Shown here piece after piece: positions 18,587 through 29,117 of a DNA stretch of 64,000 nucleotides. The stretch is from positions 2,255,001 through 2,319,000 of the forward strand of contig OX638292.1 in assembly GCA_951812285.1 (NCBI GenBank), read 5' to 3'. Below the pieces are notes generated by a model. The model saw only the letters and a program-made list of their open reading frames with translations. It searched no databases and was not told where the DNA came from. This stretch comes from an uncultured Dehalococcoidia bacterium (GTDB taxonomy: Bacteria > Chloroflexota > Dehalococcoidia > Lucifugimonadales > UBA1127). The first letter of the stretch is position 1, and each line of letters begins with the position of its first letter. The translations under genes were made by a program, and so were the position numbers.

Positions 18587-20128
18587 GTGGTCGACCCAGG
18601 CACCATGTACCCGGCCTTCCCGGAGGCTACCCCAGAACTGGGGCAGTGGTCCCAGGAGCGGCTCCGCACGGTCGCCCGGGACCTCTTTGCCGACGCACCA
18701 CTGGTTGTCGTGTCCAACCGCGAGCCGTACGTTCACGCGCCCGATCCTGAGAGGCCCGACGGGTTGACGTGGCGCCGGCCGGCCGGCGGCCTCGTGTCGG
18801 CGCTCGATCCGGTGCTGCGGGCGGTCGAGGGCGGGCTCTGGGTTGCTCAGGGCACAGGCGAAGCCGACCGCCTTGCCGCCGACGCGTCCGGGCGCGTCTC
18901 CGTTCCGCCGGACCATCCTTCGTACACGCTGAAGCGCGTCTGGCTCCAGTCCTCCGAGGTCGCCGGCTACTACGAGGGAATCTCCAACCAGGGGCTCTGG
19001 CCCCTCTGCCACGTCGTATTCCTGCGGCCGCGCTTCACCCTCCGGGACTGGCAGCAGTACCAGAAGGTGAACCGCCGCTTTGCCGAGGCGGTCCTGGAGG
19101 AGGTTGGCGACGGCCCCGCTTACGTATGGGTGCAGGACTATCATCTCTGCCTCGTCCCGCAATACCTTCGCGAGGCGCGCCCTGATTTGACCACGGGCAT
19201 CTTCTGGCACATTCCATGGCCCAACCCGGAGATCTTCCGGACGTGCCCGTTTGGCGCGGAGTTGCTGGAGGGCCTCCTCTCGGCAGACATCATTGGCTTC
19301 CACATTCGTTACCACGGCGCCAACTTCCTGGCGACGGTGGAGCAGACGCTGGAGGCCCGACACGACCGCGAACGCTGGGAGATCATCCGCGGCGGCCACA
19401 CTACCCGCGTCGTTGACATCCCCATCAGCGTCGACTTCGACGAGGAGGAGGCGACGGCGCAGTCGCCGCAGACCGGGCAGTGGATGGACGAGTTCCGAAC
19501 CCTCTTCGATCTTGACCGCTTCGAGCACGTGCTGCTCGGGCTGGACCGCTTTGACTACACAAAGGGCATCCCGGAGCGGTTGATGGCCGTCGACCTGCTG
19601 CTGCAAGAGCACCCGGAGTACAAGGAGAAGCTCATCTTCCTGCAGGTTGGCGAGGTCAGCCGCATCCAGATCGCACACTACCAGGCGCTCAACACCGAAG
19701 TCGAGAAGCTCGCCCAGGAGATCAACGACCGGCACCGCACCTCTGACTGGCAGCCCATCGCTCTGTGGCGCAACCCCGTTGACCGCCCCGACCTGATGGC
19801 GCTCTTCCGGCTGGCTGACGTCTGCGTGGTCAGCTCTTTGCACGATGGCATGAACCTCGTGGCGAAGGAGTACGTTGCCAGCCGCTTCGACGAGAGTGGG
19901 GTGCTGGTGCTGAGCCGCTTCACGGGCGCGGCCCGCGAACTGCCGGAGGCGCTTCTCATCAACCCCTACGACATCCGCGACATGGCCCATAGGCTCCACG
20001 AGGGGCTGCAAATGCCCGACCACCAGAAGCGGGAGCGGATGCGGCGGATGCGGAGCACCGTACGGCGCAACAACATCTACGCCTGGGCCGGGCGCTTCCT
20101 GCGCGAGATGGTCCTGGGCGGCGTCTAG
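18587..20128 (+). CDS. otsA: Trehalose-6-phosphate synthase (GT20)
   Basis: Transfers glucose from a nucleotide sugar to glucose-6-phosphate to give trehalose-6-phosphate. GT20 motifs appear in order: RRPAGGLVSALDPVL, WVQDYHLCLVPQYL, FWHIPWPNPEIFRTCPF, LDRFDYTKGIPERLMA and SSLHDGMNLVAKEYVA. The GTG at 18587 has GGAGG six bases upstream; an ATG at 18605 is an alternative six codons in. The 513 residues are typical. The stop codon overlaps the GTG of otsB (TAGTG), so the two are co-translated. Trehalose usually serves as an osmolyte or stress protectant. Confidence 0.94.
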   Translation: MVDPGTMYPAFPEATPELGQWSQERLRTVARDLFADAPLVVVSNREPYVHAPDPERPDGLTWRRPAGGLVSALDPVLRAVEGGLWVAQGTGEADRLAADASGRVSVPPDHPSYTLKRVWLQSSEVAGYYEGISNQGLWPLCHVVFLRPRFTLRDWQQYQKVNRRFAEAVLEEVGDGPAYVWVQDYHLCLVPQYLREARPDLTTGIFWHIPWPNPEIFRTCPFGAELLEGLLSADIIGFHIRYHGANFLATVEQTLEARHDRERWEIIRGGHTTRVVDIPISVDFDEEEATAQSPQTGQWMDEFRTLFDLDRFEHVLLGLDRFDYTKGIPERLMAVDLLLQEHPEYKEKLIFLQVGEVSRIQIAHYQALNTEVEKLAQEINDRHRTSDWQPIALWRNPVDRPDLMALFRLADVCVVSSLHDGMNLVAKEYVASRFDESGVLVLSRFTGAARELPEALLINPYDIRDMAHRLHEGLQMPDHQKRERMRRMRSTVRRNNIYAWAGRFLREMVLGGV

Positions 20129-20955
20129 TGCCTGCCATATCTCCTCTTCGCGACCACATGGACCACGTCTACCAGGGCATTGCCACCAAGGGTCAGATTC
20201 TGGTGGCCCTCGACTTTGACGGCACGCTTTCCGACATAGTGGCGCGGCCCGAGGACGCCACGCTGACGGAGGAGCGGCGACAGCTTCTTCGCGAGCTGAA
20301 CAGCCGGCCACGCTTCGCGGTTGCAGTCATCAGCGGACGGACCATTGAGGACCTGCGAAGGTGCGTTGGACTGACTGACATCGCCTACGCCGGGCACCAT
20401 GGGCTTGAGATTGCCGGGCCGGGGTTTCAGCATGTGCCCCCGGAGGCGGAGGCCTTTCGCGATACCGCGGCTCGGCTGGGGGAGGCGCTGGAAGCCTTGA
20501 TCAGCGGGATACCGGGTGTCATCTTCGAGCACAAGGGGCTGTCGCTTAGCGTGCACTACCGGCTGGTGGCCGGCGAGCAGCGGGAGCCGGTGCAACGGGC
20601 CATCCGAGAGATCGTCAACCCAGTAGCCAGCGCCGGCCAAGCGCGCGTAATCTTGGGCAAGGAGGTAGTGAACTTGCTGCCTCCGCTGGTCTGGCACAAG
20701 GGCTCTGCGCTGCGATGGCTGATTGAGTTGCTTGACTCAATTCCCCACCGCGTGGGCGGGATCTTCCCCATCTACATCGGCGACGACGTTACGGACGAGG
20801 ACGCCTTTCCCGTGGCGCGGGAGTCGGGCATCGCGGCGCGGGTCGGTCCGCCGACGGAGGACACGGCCGCGGAGTTCACGCTCGCCGACACTGCCGAGGT
20901 GGAGGCGACGCTTCGGGCGATTGTGGACTACTCCAAGTCGCTGGGGATTGGGTAG
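20128..20955 (+). CDS. otsB: Trehalose-6-phosphate phosphatase
   Basis: HAD-family phosphatase that releases free trehalose from the OtsA product. Motif I is DFDGTL with the nucleophilic Asp, motif II is VISGR, and the C-terminal motif is GDDVTDEDAF. The 275 residues match OtsB. The GTG start overlaps the otsA stop; an ATG at 20158 is possible but breaks the coupling. It forms a two-gene operon with otsA. Confidence 0.92.
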   Translation: MPAISPLRDHMDHVYQGIATKGQILVALDFDGTLSDIVARPEDATLTEERRQLLRELNSRPRFAVAVISGRTIEDLRRCVGLTDIAYAGHHGLEIAGPGFQHVPPEAEAFRDTAARLGEALEALISGIPGVIFEHKGLSLSVHYRLVAGEQREPVQRAIREIVNPVASAGQARVILGKEVVNLLPPLVWHKGSALRWLIELLDSIPHRVGGIFPIYIGDDVTDEDAFPVARESGIAARVGPPTEDTAAEFTLADTAEVEATLRAIVDYSKSLGIG

Positions 20956-21025
20956 CGCCTACGTCCCTTTCGCGTGCTAGACCCCCATTGCACGACGGGC
21001 TAGACTGAAATCAGACCCACCTCAT

Positions 21026-21099
21026 TGCCCGGTGGTGCAGCGGTAGCACAGGGGACTTTGGATCCCCTGACCCTGGTTCGAATCCAGGCCGGGCAGCCA
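21026..21099 (+). tRNA. tRNA-Gln (anticodon TTG)
   Basis: A full cloverleaf can be drawn: acceptor TGCCCGG/CCGGGCA, D-stem GTGC/GCAC, anticodon stem GGGGA/TCCCC with loop CTTTGGA, T-arm CCTGG-TTCGAAT-CCAGG, discriminator G and an encoded CCA end. The short D-loop still carries the conserved GG. Confidence 0.95.
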
Positions 21100-21239
21100 A
21101 CCATTTCAGAATCTCGCTCCGGCTCACCGCGTCGGCGGTGACTGCTCTCGCTGGACCCATTCTGCGACCTCGCTGCGGGAATGGACAAGCTGCCCGTGTC
21201 AGCCTACAGTGCGGGCAACATCGCTTGACGGAGGGCACC

Positions 21240-21542
21240 ATGAGCGGCGTTCACGACATGGGCGGCAGGCCCAACGACGACCCCATCGACCAGTCGCAGC
21301 ACATCCTCTCCGATTGGGAGCGGCACACGCACGCGATGGTCGGGGTGCTGCGGGAGAAGCGTCTGATCACCACCGACGAGCTGCGGCGCGGCATCGAGTC
21401 CATCGCGCCGCAGGAGTACGAGAGGCTCTCGTACTACGAGCGCTGGTCGGCGTCGCTGGAGACGCTGCTGGTGGAGAAGGGGCTGGTGACGCAGGAGGAG
21501 ATAGACGCGCGAGCCGAGGTGCTCCGGGAGAAGTGGGGCTAG
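21240..21542 (+). CDS. Nitrile hydratase/thiocyanate hydrolase-type subunit, beta N-terminal half
   Basis: Corresponds to the N-terminal helical half of the nitrile hydratase beta subunit, with the start MSGVHDMGGRP typical of that family. The 100 residues are predicted helical (WERHTHAMVGVLREKRLITTDELRRGIE). In ordinary nitrile hydratases this domain is fused to the next gene. A split beta subunit is known in thiocyanate hydrolase and in some three-subunit nitrile hydratases. It ends two bases before the next ATG. The start at 21240 has GGAGGG upstream. Confidence 0.8.
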   Translation: MSGVHDMGGRPNDDPIDQSQHILSDWERHTHAMVGVLREKRLITTDELRRGIESIAPQEYERLSYYERWSASLETLLVEKGLVTQEEIDARAEVLREKWG

Positions 21543-21543
21543 C

Positions 21544-21858
21544 ATGGCGCGCTTTCAGCCCGGCGACCTAGTGCGGGTGGGCGACGCCCAGATGGACGCG
21601 CACCACCGGACGCCCGCCTACATCAAGGGCAGGGTAGGGCGGGTGCATGCGCTGTCCGGGCAGTACCCCAACCCGGAGACGCTGGCCTACGGCGCCGACG
21701 GAGAACCGGAGCGCGACCTGTACCTTGTCGAGTTTGATATGAGGGGCCTCTGGGGCGAGCGAGCCACCGGGCCTTCGGGTGACAGGCTGCTCGTCGACGT
21801 TTATGAACACTGGTTGGAGCCGGCCGACGCGCCGGGCAGTGATGGAGGAAGGGCATGA
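21544..21858 (+). CDS. Nitrile hydratase/thiocyanate hydrolase-type subunit, beta C-terminal half
   Basis: SH3-like C-terminal domain of the nitrile hydratase beta subunit: FQPGDLVRVGD, HHRTPAYIKGRVGRV and FDMRGLWGERA are family signatures. The 104 residues stand alone as a separate polypeptide. It overlaps the alpha-type gene by four bases (ATGA), so the three genes form one translational unit. Confidence 0.82.
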   Translation: MARFQPGDLVRVGDAQMDAHHRTPAYIKGRVGRVHALSGQYPNPETLAYGADGEPERDLYLVEFDMRGLWGERATGPSGDRLLVDVYEHWLEPADAPGSDGGRA

Positions 21859-22511
21859 GCACGCACACTCACCAAGGGCATGACCACGGTCACGACCACG
21901 ACGGCCACGAGCATGAGGGCATGCTGGAGGACGTCGAGCTGAGCGAGCGCGCCCGGCGGGTCCTCGCGATGGAGGAGCTGCTGGCCGAGAAGGGCGTCGT
22001 CGACCGGACGGAGGTGCAACGGCTCATCGACTTCCAGGAGGCGCGGTCGCCGGTGGATGGGGCGCGGGTGGTGGCCCGGGCGTGGACGGACCCGGACTAC
22101 AAGGGCCGGCTGCTGTCGGACCCGGAGGGCGCCCTGCTGGAGCTGGGCTACCCGCTGGTGGGATCGGCCAAGCTGGCGGTGCTGGAGAACACCGACGCGG
22201 TGCACCACCTGGTGGTCTGCACCCTCTGCTCGTGCTACCCGACGTCGCTGCTGGGATTGCCGCCGGACTGGTACAAGAGCTTCGCCTATCGCTCCCGGGC
22301 GGTGGTGGACCCCCGAGGCGTGATGCGCGAGTTCGGGTTGGACGTTGGCGACACCGAGGTGCGCGTCGTGGACAGCACAGCGGACTTGCGCTACCTCGTG
22401 CTGCCGCAGCGGCCAGCGGGCACGGAGGGCATGACGGAGGAGGAGCTCGTGGCGCTGGTCACGCGGGACAGCATGATCGGCGTCGGCGTGGCGCTGGCGC
22501 CGGTGGCGTAG
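21855..22511 (+). CDS. Cobalt-type nitrile hydratase alpha / thiocyanate hydrolase gamma subunit
   Basis: Catalytic metal-binding subunit. The claw motif VCTLCSCYP places Cys122, Cys125, Ser126 and Cys127 around a non-corrin cobalt; Thr after the first Cys is the cobalt-type signature (iron types have Ser). The second and third Cys would be oxidised to sulfinic and sulfenic acid in the mature enzyme. WYKSFAYRSRAVVDPRGVMREFG and the ending TRDSMIGVGV complete the family pattern. The first 22 residues are His/Asp-rich and may bind or store metal. Substrate (nitrile or thiocyanate) cannot be told from sequence alone. No separate activator gene is visible nearby. Confidence 0.87.
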   Translation: MSTHTHQGHDHGHDHDGHEHEGMLEDVELSERARRVLAMEELLAEKGVVDRTEVQRLIDFQEARSPVDGARVVARAWTDPDYKGRLLSDPEGALLELGYPLVGSAKLAVLENTDAVHHLVVCTLCSCYPTSLLGLPPDWYKSFAYRSRAVVDPRGVMREFGLDVGDTEVRVVDSTADLRYLVLPQRPAGTEGMTEEELVALVTRDSMIGVGVALAPVA

Positions 22512-22529
22512 GGCTCCTCCCGCCGCTCG

Positions 22530-23555
22530 TTAAAGGGGCGTGGCCATGCGGTCCGTGTTGTCCATGCCCATTTCCAGGATGCCGAAGATGAGCTTCCACT
22601 CGCCCTGGCTGCGATGCAGGCATGGGACGAGGTGGTTGCCCGCCTGGTCTCGCCAGAGGGTCCCCGCGAATACCAGCGTGTAGCGGTTGTACTCCTCCGG
22701 GATCATGTCCGGGTGGGCGTGCAGGAACTCGCAGTGGCGCTGGCCGAGCTTAGGCGACATCGCCCGCACGCGGTCGACGACGTCGTCACCCACCATGAAG
22801 GGCTCATCATCGCCGAATACCTGCGTCTCGCCGATGGTCTCCGTCGAGAACTCCACCGGATCGGTCACGTCCTCGAGCAGCTCAAAGCCCTCTGTGGTCT
22901 TGTCGTTGACGAAGGGGGCGTTGGGGTTGTAGGTGTCGGGAGCAGCAGCGGCCACCGGCGCCTCTGGGGCGGCTGTCGCGGCGGTGGGGGCCTCGCCCAC
23001 GGGGACGGCCATGCGGTCGGTGCTGTCCATGCCCATTTCCATGATGCCGAAGATGATGGTCCACTCGCCGCGGCTGCGGTGGAGGCAGGGGACGAGGTGG
23101 TTGCCGGCGCCGTCACGCCAGAGGGTGCCGCCGAAGACGAGGGTGTAGCGGTTGTACTCCTCCGGGATCATCTCGGGGTGGGCGAGCAGGTACTCGCAGT
23201 GACGCTGGCCGAGCTTGGGCGACATTGCGCGGACCCGGTCGACGACGTCGTCGCCGACGGCGAATGGCTCGTCGTCGCCGAAAATCTGCATCTCGCCGAC
23301 GTTCTCGGAGCCGAGGAGGGCGGGTTCGGACACGTCCTCGAGCAGCTCGAAGCCCTCGGCGGTCTTGTCATTGGCGAAGGGGGCGTTAGAGTCGATTGCG
23401 CCGACGGCGGCGACGATGAGGGCACCGGCGAGGGCCTCCTCGAGCTGGTCGGGGGAGCCGACCCACCTGCGGGCGGCGGCCTCGTCAATGTCGCGGGGCA
23501 GCCGCGCGACGACGGCGCCCACGAACTCCATGAACCAATCAGGCGTCTCAGGCAT
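22530..23555 (-). CDS. Hypothetical protein with two tandem 130-residue repeats
   Basis: Family not recognised. The 341 residues consist of a short helical N-terminus (MPETPDWFMEFVGAVVARLP), a first unit (about 57-186), an Ala/Pro linker and a second unit (about 212-341). Both units share NAPFxNDKTxEGFELLEDV, GDDVVDRVRAMSPKLGQRHC, PEEYNRYTLVF and GNHLVPCLHRS, so this is a recent internal duplication visible at DNA level too. The conserved Cys and His (QRHC, CLHR) could be functional. GGAG precedes the ATG at 23555. No signal peptide or membrane segment. It lies convergent with the nitrile-hydratase-like genes. Confidence 0.75.
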   Translation of the reverse strand: MPETPDWFMEFVGAVVARLPRDIDEAAARRWVGSPDQLEEALAGALIVAAVGAIDSNAPFANDKTAEGFELLEDVSEPALLGSENVGEMQIFGDDEPFAVGDDVVDRVRAMSPKLGQRHCEYLLAHPEMIPEEYNRYTLVFGGTLWRDGAGNHLVPCLHRSRGEWTIIFGIMEMGMDSTDRMAVPVGEAPTAATAAPEAPVAAAAPDTYNPNAPFVNDKTTEGFELLEDVTDPVEFSTETIGETQVFGDDEPFMVGDDVVDRVRAMSPKLGQRHCEFLHAHPDMIPEEYNRYTLVFAGTLWRDQAGNHLVPCLHRSQGEWKLIFGILEMGMDNTDRMATPL

Positions 23556-25081
23556 GGGACTCACTCCTGTCTGGGGGTGGCGCCATTGTAGCGGGTGAGG
23601 CGGCGCAGGGATACCCACGCGGGTCGCCGTTGCGTGGGTAACCTCGGATGCGACCAGCAGCCAATTGGGCGCCTTGCAGATACAACACGGGCGGGGGAGG
23701 TTGTTGTCCGGGCCGGGCGGAGGGCAGGGTTGGGGTGGCGCCACCCCGCTTCACCCCTGCCCTGGGTTCCCGCCCCCGTATCGGGGTACGGGGCAAGCTT
23801 TGCGGCAACGACCCCGCATCAAGTGCGGGGCAGGCTCCCACCCAGGATGGCCGGCGCGGTGTTCGGGCGCATTGGGGGGACGCCACCCCGCGACACCCCT
23901 GCCCTGGGTTCCCGCTTTCGCGGGAACGACGATAGCGGGGACGTCCGTGCGTCAGGTGTTGGGCCCGGAGCGCACGCCATTCGTTTGGATTCGTCCTGAT
24001 TTTGCCCGTAGCTGCGGCCGAGGTTGTTTCGCCTTGGTTTTGTAGGGAATGTGTCGCATTCCAGCTTTGAGTCAGATATTTTACTTTCTTGGAGCCGGTA
24101 GCCCCTTCACCGTCACCGTCGGGCTGAGCCACGACGGTGACGGTGGACGAGGGGCTCGCCGTCGTGAAGACGCGTGCGCCGATGGCGGTGGGCTGCATGG
24201 CGGTGGTGGTGAGCGCTTGCATGGGGAGAGGGTAACGGGGGCTGCGGCTTTCGCGCGAGGGGCTTGTGTCAGGGTTGGGGGGACGCCACCCCGCTACGCC
24301 CCTGCGCTGGGTTCCCGTCCCCGTATCGGGGTACGGGGCAAGCTTCACGGGAACGACGGTTGGGGTGGTGGTGAGCGCTTGCATGGGGAGAGAGTAACGG
24401 GGGGTGCGGCTTTCGCGCGAGGGGGTTGTGTCAGAGTCTTCGGCGCATCGCGGGGGCGGCCCCGCGCGTTCGTCCGTGCCCCGAGTTCCCGTCCCCGTAT
24501 CGGGGTACGGGGCAGGCTCTTCGAGTTCCCTCAGGGCGAACGGCCTCCCCGCCCATCCCCACCACCCCCACCGCCCCTGGATACCGGCTTTCGCCGGTAT
24601 GGAGGGTTGTGGGGTAGGGGCCCATTGGTGAGCTCAGGGCGAACGGCCCCGCCGCCCCGCCCCTCTGGATTCCTGCCTGCGCAGGAATGACGCGTGGGGG
24701 GTTGGTAGGGGGGCGGAGGCGGACGGAGGTGAGGATGCCCCGCGCGTCCGTCAGTGCCCTGGGTTCTCGTCCCCGTATCGGGGTACAGGGCAGGCTTCGC
24801 GGGAACGACGGGGGTAGGTGGTGTGGAGGGACGGAGGTAGTTGGTGGTGGGGATGCCCCGCTCCTCGGCCCCTCTGGATTCCTGCCTGCGCAGGAATGAC
24901 GAGTTGGGGGCAGGAAGGGTGCGAGGGAACTAGGAAGGCCGAGAGACTGGTGGTTGGCATGCCCCACGCCCCTGGGTTCCGGCCTCCGCCGGTGGGGAGA
25001 GTGGGGGGTGGCAGACGGGCACGCCCTCCGTTCCTGGAAGCCCTCTACGGGCTCTGGGCGAACGGAGGGCGTGCGTGTCGT
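23556..25081. repeat. Repeat-packed intergenic region of 1.5 kb
   Basis: No gene is supported here. The stretch holds at least eight palindromic repeats: type A2 (arms around CCCCGTATCGGGGTACGGGG) at 23764-23813, 24309-24358, 24484-24520 and 24760-24810; simple type A1 (ATTCCTG...CAGGAAT or variants) at 23905-23932, 24666-24692 and 24874-24901; type A3 (ATACCGG...CCGGTAT) at 24578-24604. It also has a roughly 160-bp direct duplication (24203-24362 against 24363 onward) and copies of the CTCAGGGCGAACGG motif. Long reading frames across it are GC artefacts. Confidence 0.8.
23978..24084. repeat. Dispersed repeat R1, copy 1
   Basis: About 105 bp starting CATTCGTTTGGATT and containing TTTTGTAGGGAATGTGTCGC. 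It matches 51037-51143 over the whole length with scattered substitutions. It is followed by the TTGCATGGGG module, as at the second copy. Confidence 0.75.
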
Positions 25082-26593
<1,512 letters not shown>

Positions 26594-27018
26594 AGGTTCC
26601 CCCTTGTTTTGGGTGAAGTGGATGGGGACAGTCTACACGAAAGCGGGAATATTGGAAATGTCGAGGGAGAGATGAGTGTTACCAGCGTTGTAGCGAATTA
26701 TTGTTGGGTTACGCGTTCCTGCAGGGGAGTTGGCCAGGCGGGTGGTTTGGGTTTGTCGGGGTTCCTGCCTGCGCAGGAACGACGGGATAGAGAATGGGGA
26801 TTGCGGAAGGGTGGCGATTGGGGATGCCCCGCCCTGCACCACGTGGGCTTGCAGCCCCCGTTCACCCTTCGATTTCCCTCAGGGCGAACGGCCCCGCCCT
26901 TCCCCTCCTGATTCCTGCCAGCACAGGAGCGACGGGGTGGGGATGGGGGCGGTTGATATAGAGCGCCGGCCCCGGGGATGCCTCGGGACCGGCGCTTGTG
27001 ACTAGTGAGTCGCGGCGG
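26594..27018. repeat. Intergenic region with repeats and a hairpin
   Basis: No gene seen. It has a type A1 palindrome at 26759-26785, a CTCAGGGCGAACGG-type copy near 26880 and a strong stem at 26962-26996 (AGCGCCGG/CCGGCGCT plus inner GC pairs). That stem lies just downstream of the minus-strand aminotransferase and may end its transcript, although no U-run follows. Confidence 0.6.
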
Positions 27019-28395
27019 CTAGAGCTGGGCCTCCACTGCGCCGATGATGCGGTCGACCTTTTCGACAAGCTCGTCGAGCTCGTCGCGGGTGGTGCTTAGG
27101 GGCGGGGCGAGGTGCATGACGTCGCCCATGACGCGGCCGAGGATGCCTTCCTTGTTCATCTCGGCGGAGGCGAGCTGCGTGAGGTTGGCGTCGGCGGGAA
27201 TCTTCTCCTTTGTCGCGCGGTCCTTGACAAACTCGAGCGAGCAGAGGAGGCCGAGGCCGCCGCGGACGTCGCCGATGATGGGGTGCTCGTACATCGACTG
27301 GAGCTTGTCGAAGAGGTACTCGCCGAGGCGGGCCGAGTTGCCGACGAGGTCCTCCCGCTCCATGATCTCGAGGTTTGCGAGGCCGGCGGCGCAGGCGGGC
27401 GGGTTGCCGCCGAAGGTAATGAGGTGGCGGAAGGTGGCGGACTGGTCGCCGATGAAGGCGTCGGCGACGTCCTTACTGGCGACGGCGGCGCCGATGGGGA
27501 GGTAGCCGCTGGTGAGGGCCTTGGCGACGGTGAAGATGTCGGGCTTGATGCCCCAGTGCTCGGTGGCGAACCACTTGCCGGTGCGGCCAAAGCCCGTGAT
27601 GACCTCATCGCAGATAAGGAGGACGCCGTACTTGTCGCAGATCTCGCGGATGGTGGGCCAGTACTCGGGGTGGGGGACGTGGACGCCGGCGGAGATGGAG
27701 ATGGGCTCGGCGATAAAGGCCGCGACGGTGGACGGCCCCTCGTTTTGGATGGCGATCTCGAGGTCGCGGGCGCACTCGAGGTCGCAGGCGCTCATGCCGC
27801 GGCAGAGGCGGCAGCGGTACTCGCCGGGCTGGGCGATGTTGACGGAGTAGGGCATGAGGGGACCGTAGTCGGAACCGGATGCGACGCTGCCGCCGCCAAG
27901 GGTCATGTTCATGAAGGTGGCGCCGTGGTAGGAGCCGCGGCGGGCGATGAACTTGAAGCGGCCGGGCTCGCCGTTGTTCTTGTGGTACTTGCGGGACATC
28001 TTGAGGGCGGTCTCGACGGACTCGGCTCCGCCGCTGGTGAAATAGATACGCGAACCCGGGTCGGGGGAGATGCCGGCGAGCTTGGCGGCGAGGCGCGCGG
28101 TGACGGGGGAGACGGAGCCGCCGGGGGTGTAGGAGATCTCGAGCATCTGCTCGTAGACGGCGTCGGCGATTTCGGTGCGGCCGTGTCCGGCGTTCTTGAG
28201 CCACATGCCGGAGATGAGGTCGAACCACTGCTTGCCGGCGGCGTCCTGGACGTAGGAGCCCTCGCCGCGGACGACGAGCTTGATGCCGGTCTCGTCGGAC
28301 ATGTCGCCGGCCTGGCGGCTGTGCGGCCAGAAGTGGGCCGCGGCCATGGTCTTGATGTCTTCTACGTCGTAGGCGTCCAAGAGTTCCTTGACCAT
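27019..28395 (-). CDS. Class III PLP-dependent aminotransferase
   Basis: Fold-type I aminotransferase of the omega (class III) group, moving an amino group from an amine or omega-amino acid to a keto acid with pyridoxal phosphate. Visible features are YFTSGGAESVETALKMSRKY (phosphate-binding), RRGSYHGATFMN, the cofactor-binding CDEVITGFGRTGKWF and the Schiff-base lysine in VAKALTSGYLPIGA. The 458 residues are typical. The ATG at 28395 has GGAGG upstream. Close relatives include pyruvate- and taurine-type transaminases; the substrate is not predictable. It is probably monocistronic. Confidence 0.92.
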   Translation of the reverse strand: MVKELLDAYDVEDIKTMAAAHFWPHSRQAGDMSDETGIKLVVRGEGSYVQDAAGKQWFDLISGMWLKNAGHGRTEIADAVYEQMLEISYTPGGSVSPVTARLAAKLAGISPDPGSRIYFTSGGAESVETALKMSRKYHKNNGEPGRFKFIARRGSYHGATFMNMTLGGGSVASGSDYGPLMPYSVNIAQPGEYRCRLCRGMSACDLECARDLEIAIQNEGPSTVAAFIAEPISISAGVHVPHPEYWPTIREICDKYGVLLICDEVITGFGRTGKWFATEHWGIKPDIFTVAKALTSGYLPIGAAVASKDVADAFIGDQSATFRHLITFGGNPPACAAGLANLEIMEREDLVGNSARLGEYLFDKLQSMYEHPIIGDVRGGLGLLCSLEFVKDRATKEKIPADANLTQLASAEMNKEGILGRVMGDVMHLAPPLSTTRDELDELVEKVDRIIGAVEAQL

Positions 28396-28516
28396 GTGCG
28401 GCCTCCGATGCTGGTATTCGCCAAATGGATGTTGGGTTTCCGGCCTCATGATACATCGTCGACGACGCGTTGCCCACGCGCACGAGTGACGGTCGTCGAG
28501 CGAGACTTCGGAAGCG

Positions 28517-29110
28517 CTAGTCGAGGATGCCGGTGCGGAGGACGACCGAGGCGATGAAGCCGAGAGCCAAGAGAAGGAATACGAGGCGGACGAGGGTTCC
28601 GAAACCACCGGTGCGCTCGGGCCGTCGCTGGCGGGAGCGGTAGGCCCACGGGAGCTCGCGGTCGCCGCTCGCGATGCCCCACACGCCGTCGCGGTGGCGG
28701 CGGGCGTCGGCCTCGGCGGTGTCGAAGCCGAGCTCCTTGCGGAAGTACGCGTCCAGCCGGTGGCGGGAGGCGTAGGCATAGCCGAGCCTCACCATGGCGC
28801 GGTTGACGGAGCGGGCACGGCCGTCGCGGTCCCAGTAGAGGAGGCCGAGGGCGCGGGCGTACTGGTCGTAGGCGTAGGTCTCCAGGCGGAGGGAGCCTCG
28901 GCCGTCGCGGAGGAGCTCGTTGAGGGCGCGCGTGGACTCTCGACCGAGGGGCTGGTCCCACTCGGGGGCGTCGATGCCCCAGAGGCGGACGCGGGTGACG
29001 TCGCCGCCGCGGCGCGTGTTGGCGGGGACGACGTCAACGGTGTCGCCGTCGACGACGTTGACCACCCGCACCGGCTGCGAGGGCGGGGGCGACCCGCGGG
29101 AGCGGCGCAC
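28517..29110 (-). CDS. Thermonuclease-like (SNase) protein with C-terminal membrane anchor
   Basis: Staphylococcal-nuclease-like OB-fold domain in residues 15-150: VVDGDTVDVV, RVRLWGIDAPEWDQPLG and YDQYARALGLLYW match the Ca-dependent nuclease motifs (catalytic Arg and Glu in RLWGIDAPE). Residues 171-192 form one hydrophobic helix (GFGTLVRLVFLLLALGF), so the protein is probably anchored by its C-terminus. The start is GTG at 29110. It lies eight bases downstream of the bicupin gene, probably in one operon. Confidence 0.82.
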   Translation of the reverse strand: MRRSRGSPPPSQPVRVVNVVDGDTVDVVPANTRRGGDVTRVRLWGIDAPEWDQPLGRESTRALNELLRDGRGSLRLETYAYDQYARALGLLYWDRDGRARSVNRAMVRLGYAYASRHRLDAYFRKELGFDTAEADARRHRDGVWGIASGDRELPWAYRSRQRRPERTGGFGTLVRLVFLLLALGFIASVVLRTGILD

Positions 29111-29117
29111 TCGCAGG

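Noticed and set aside
26594..26720. SAH riboswitch in front of ahcY
   Set aside because: The leader shows no conserved pseudoknot-like arrangement or recognisable SAH-aptamer sequence.
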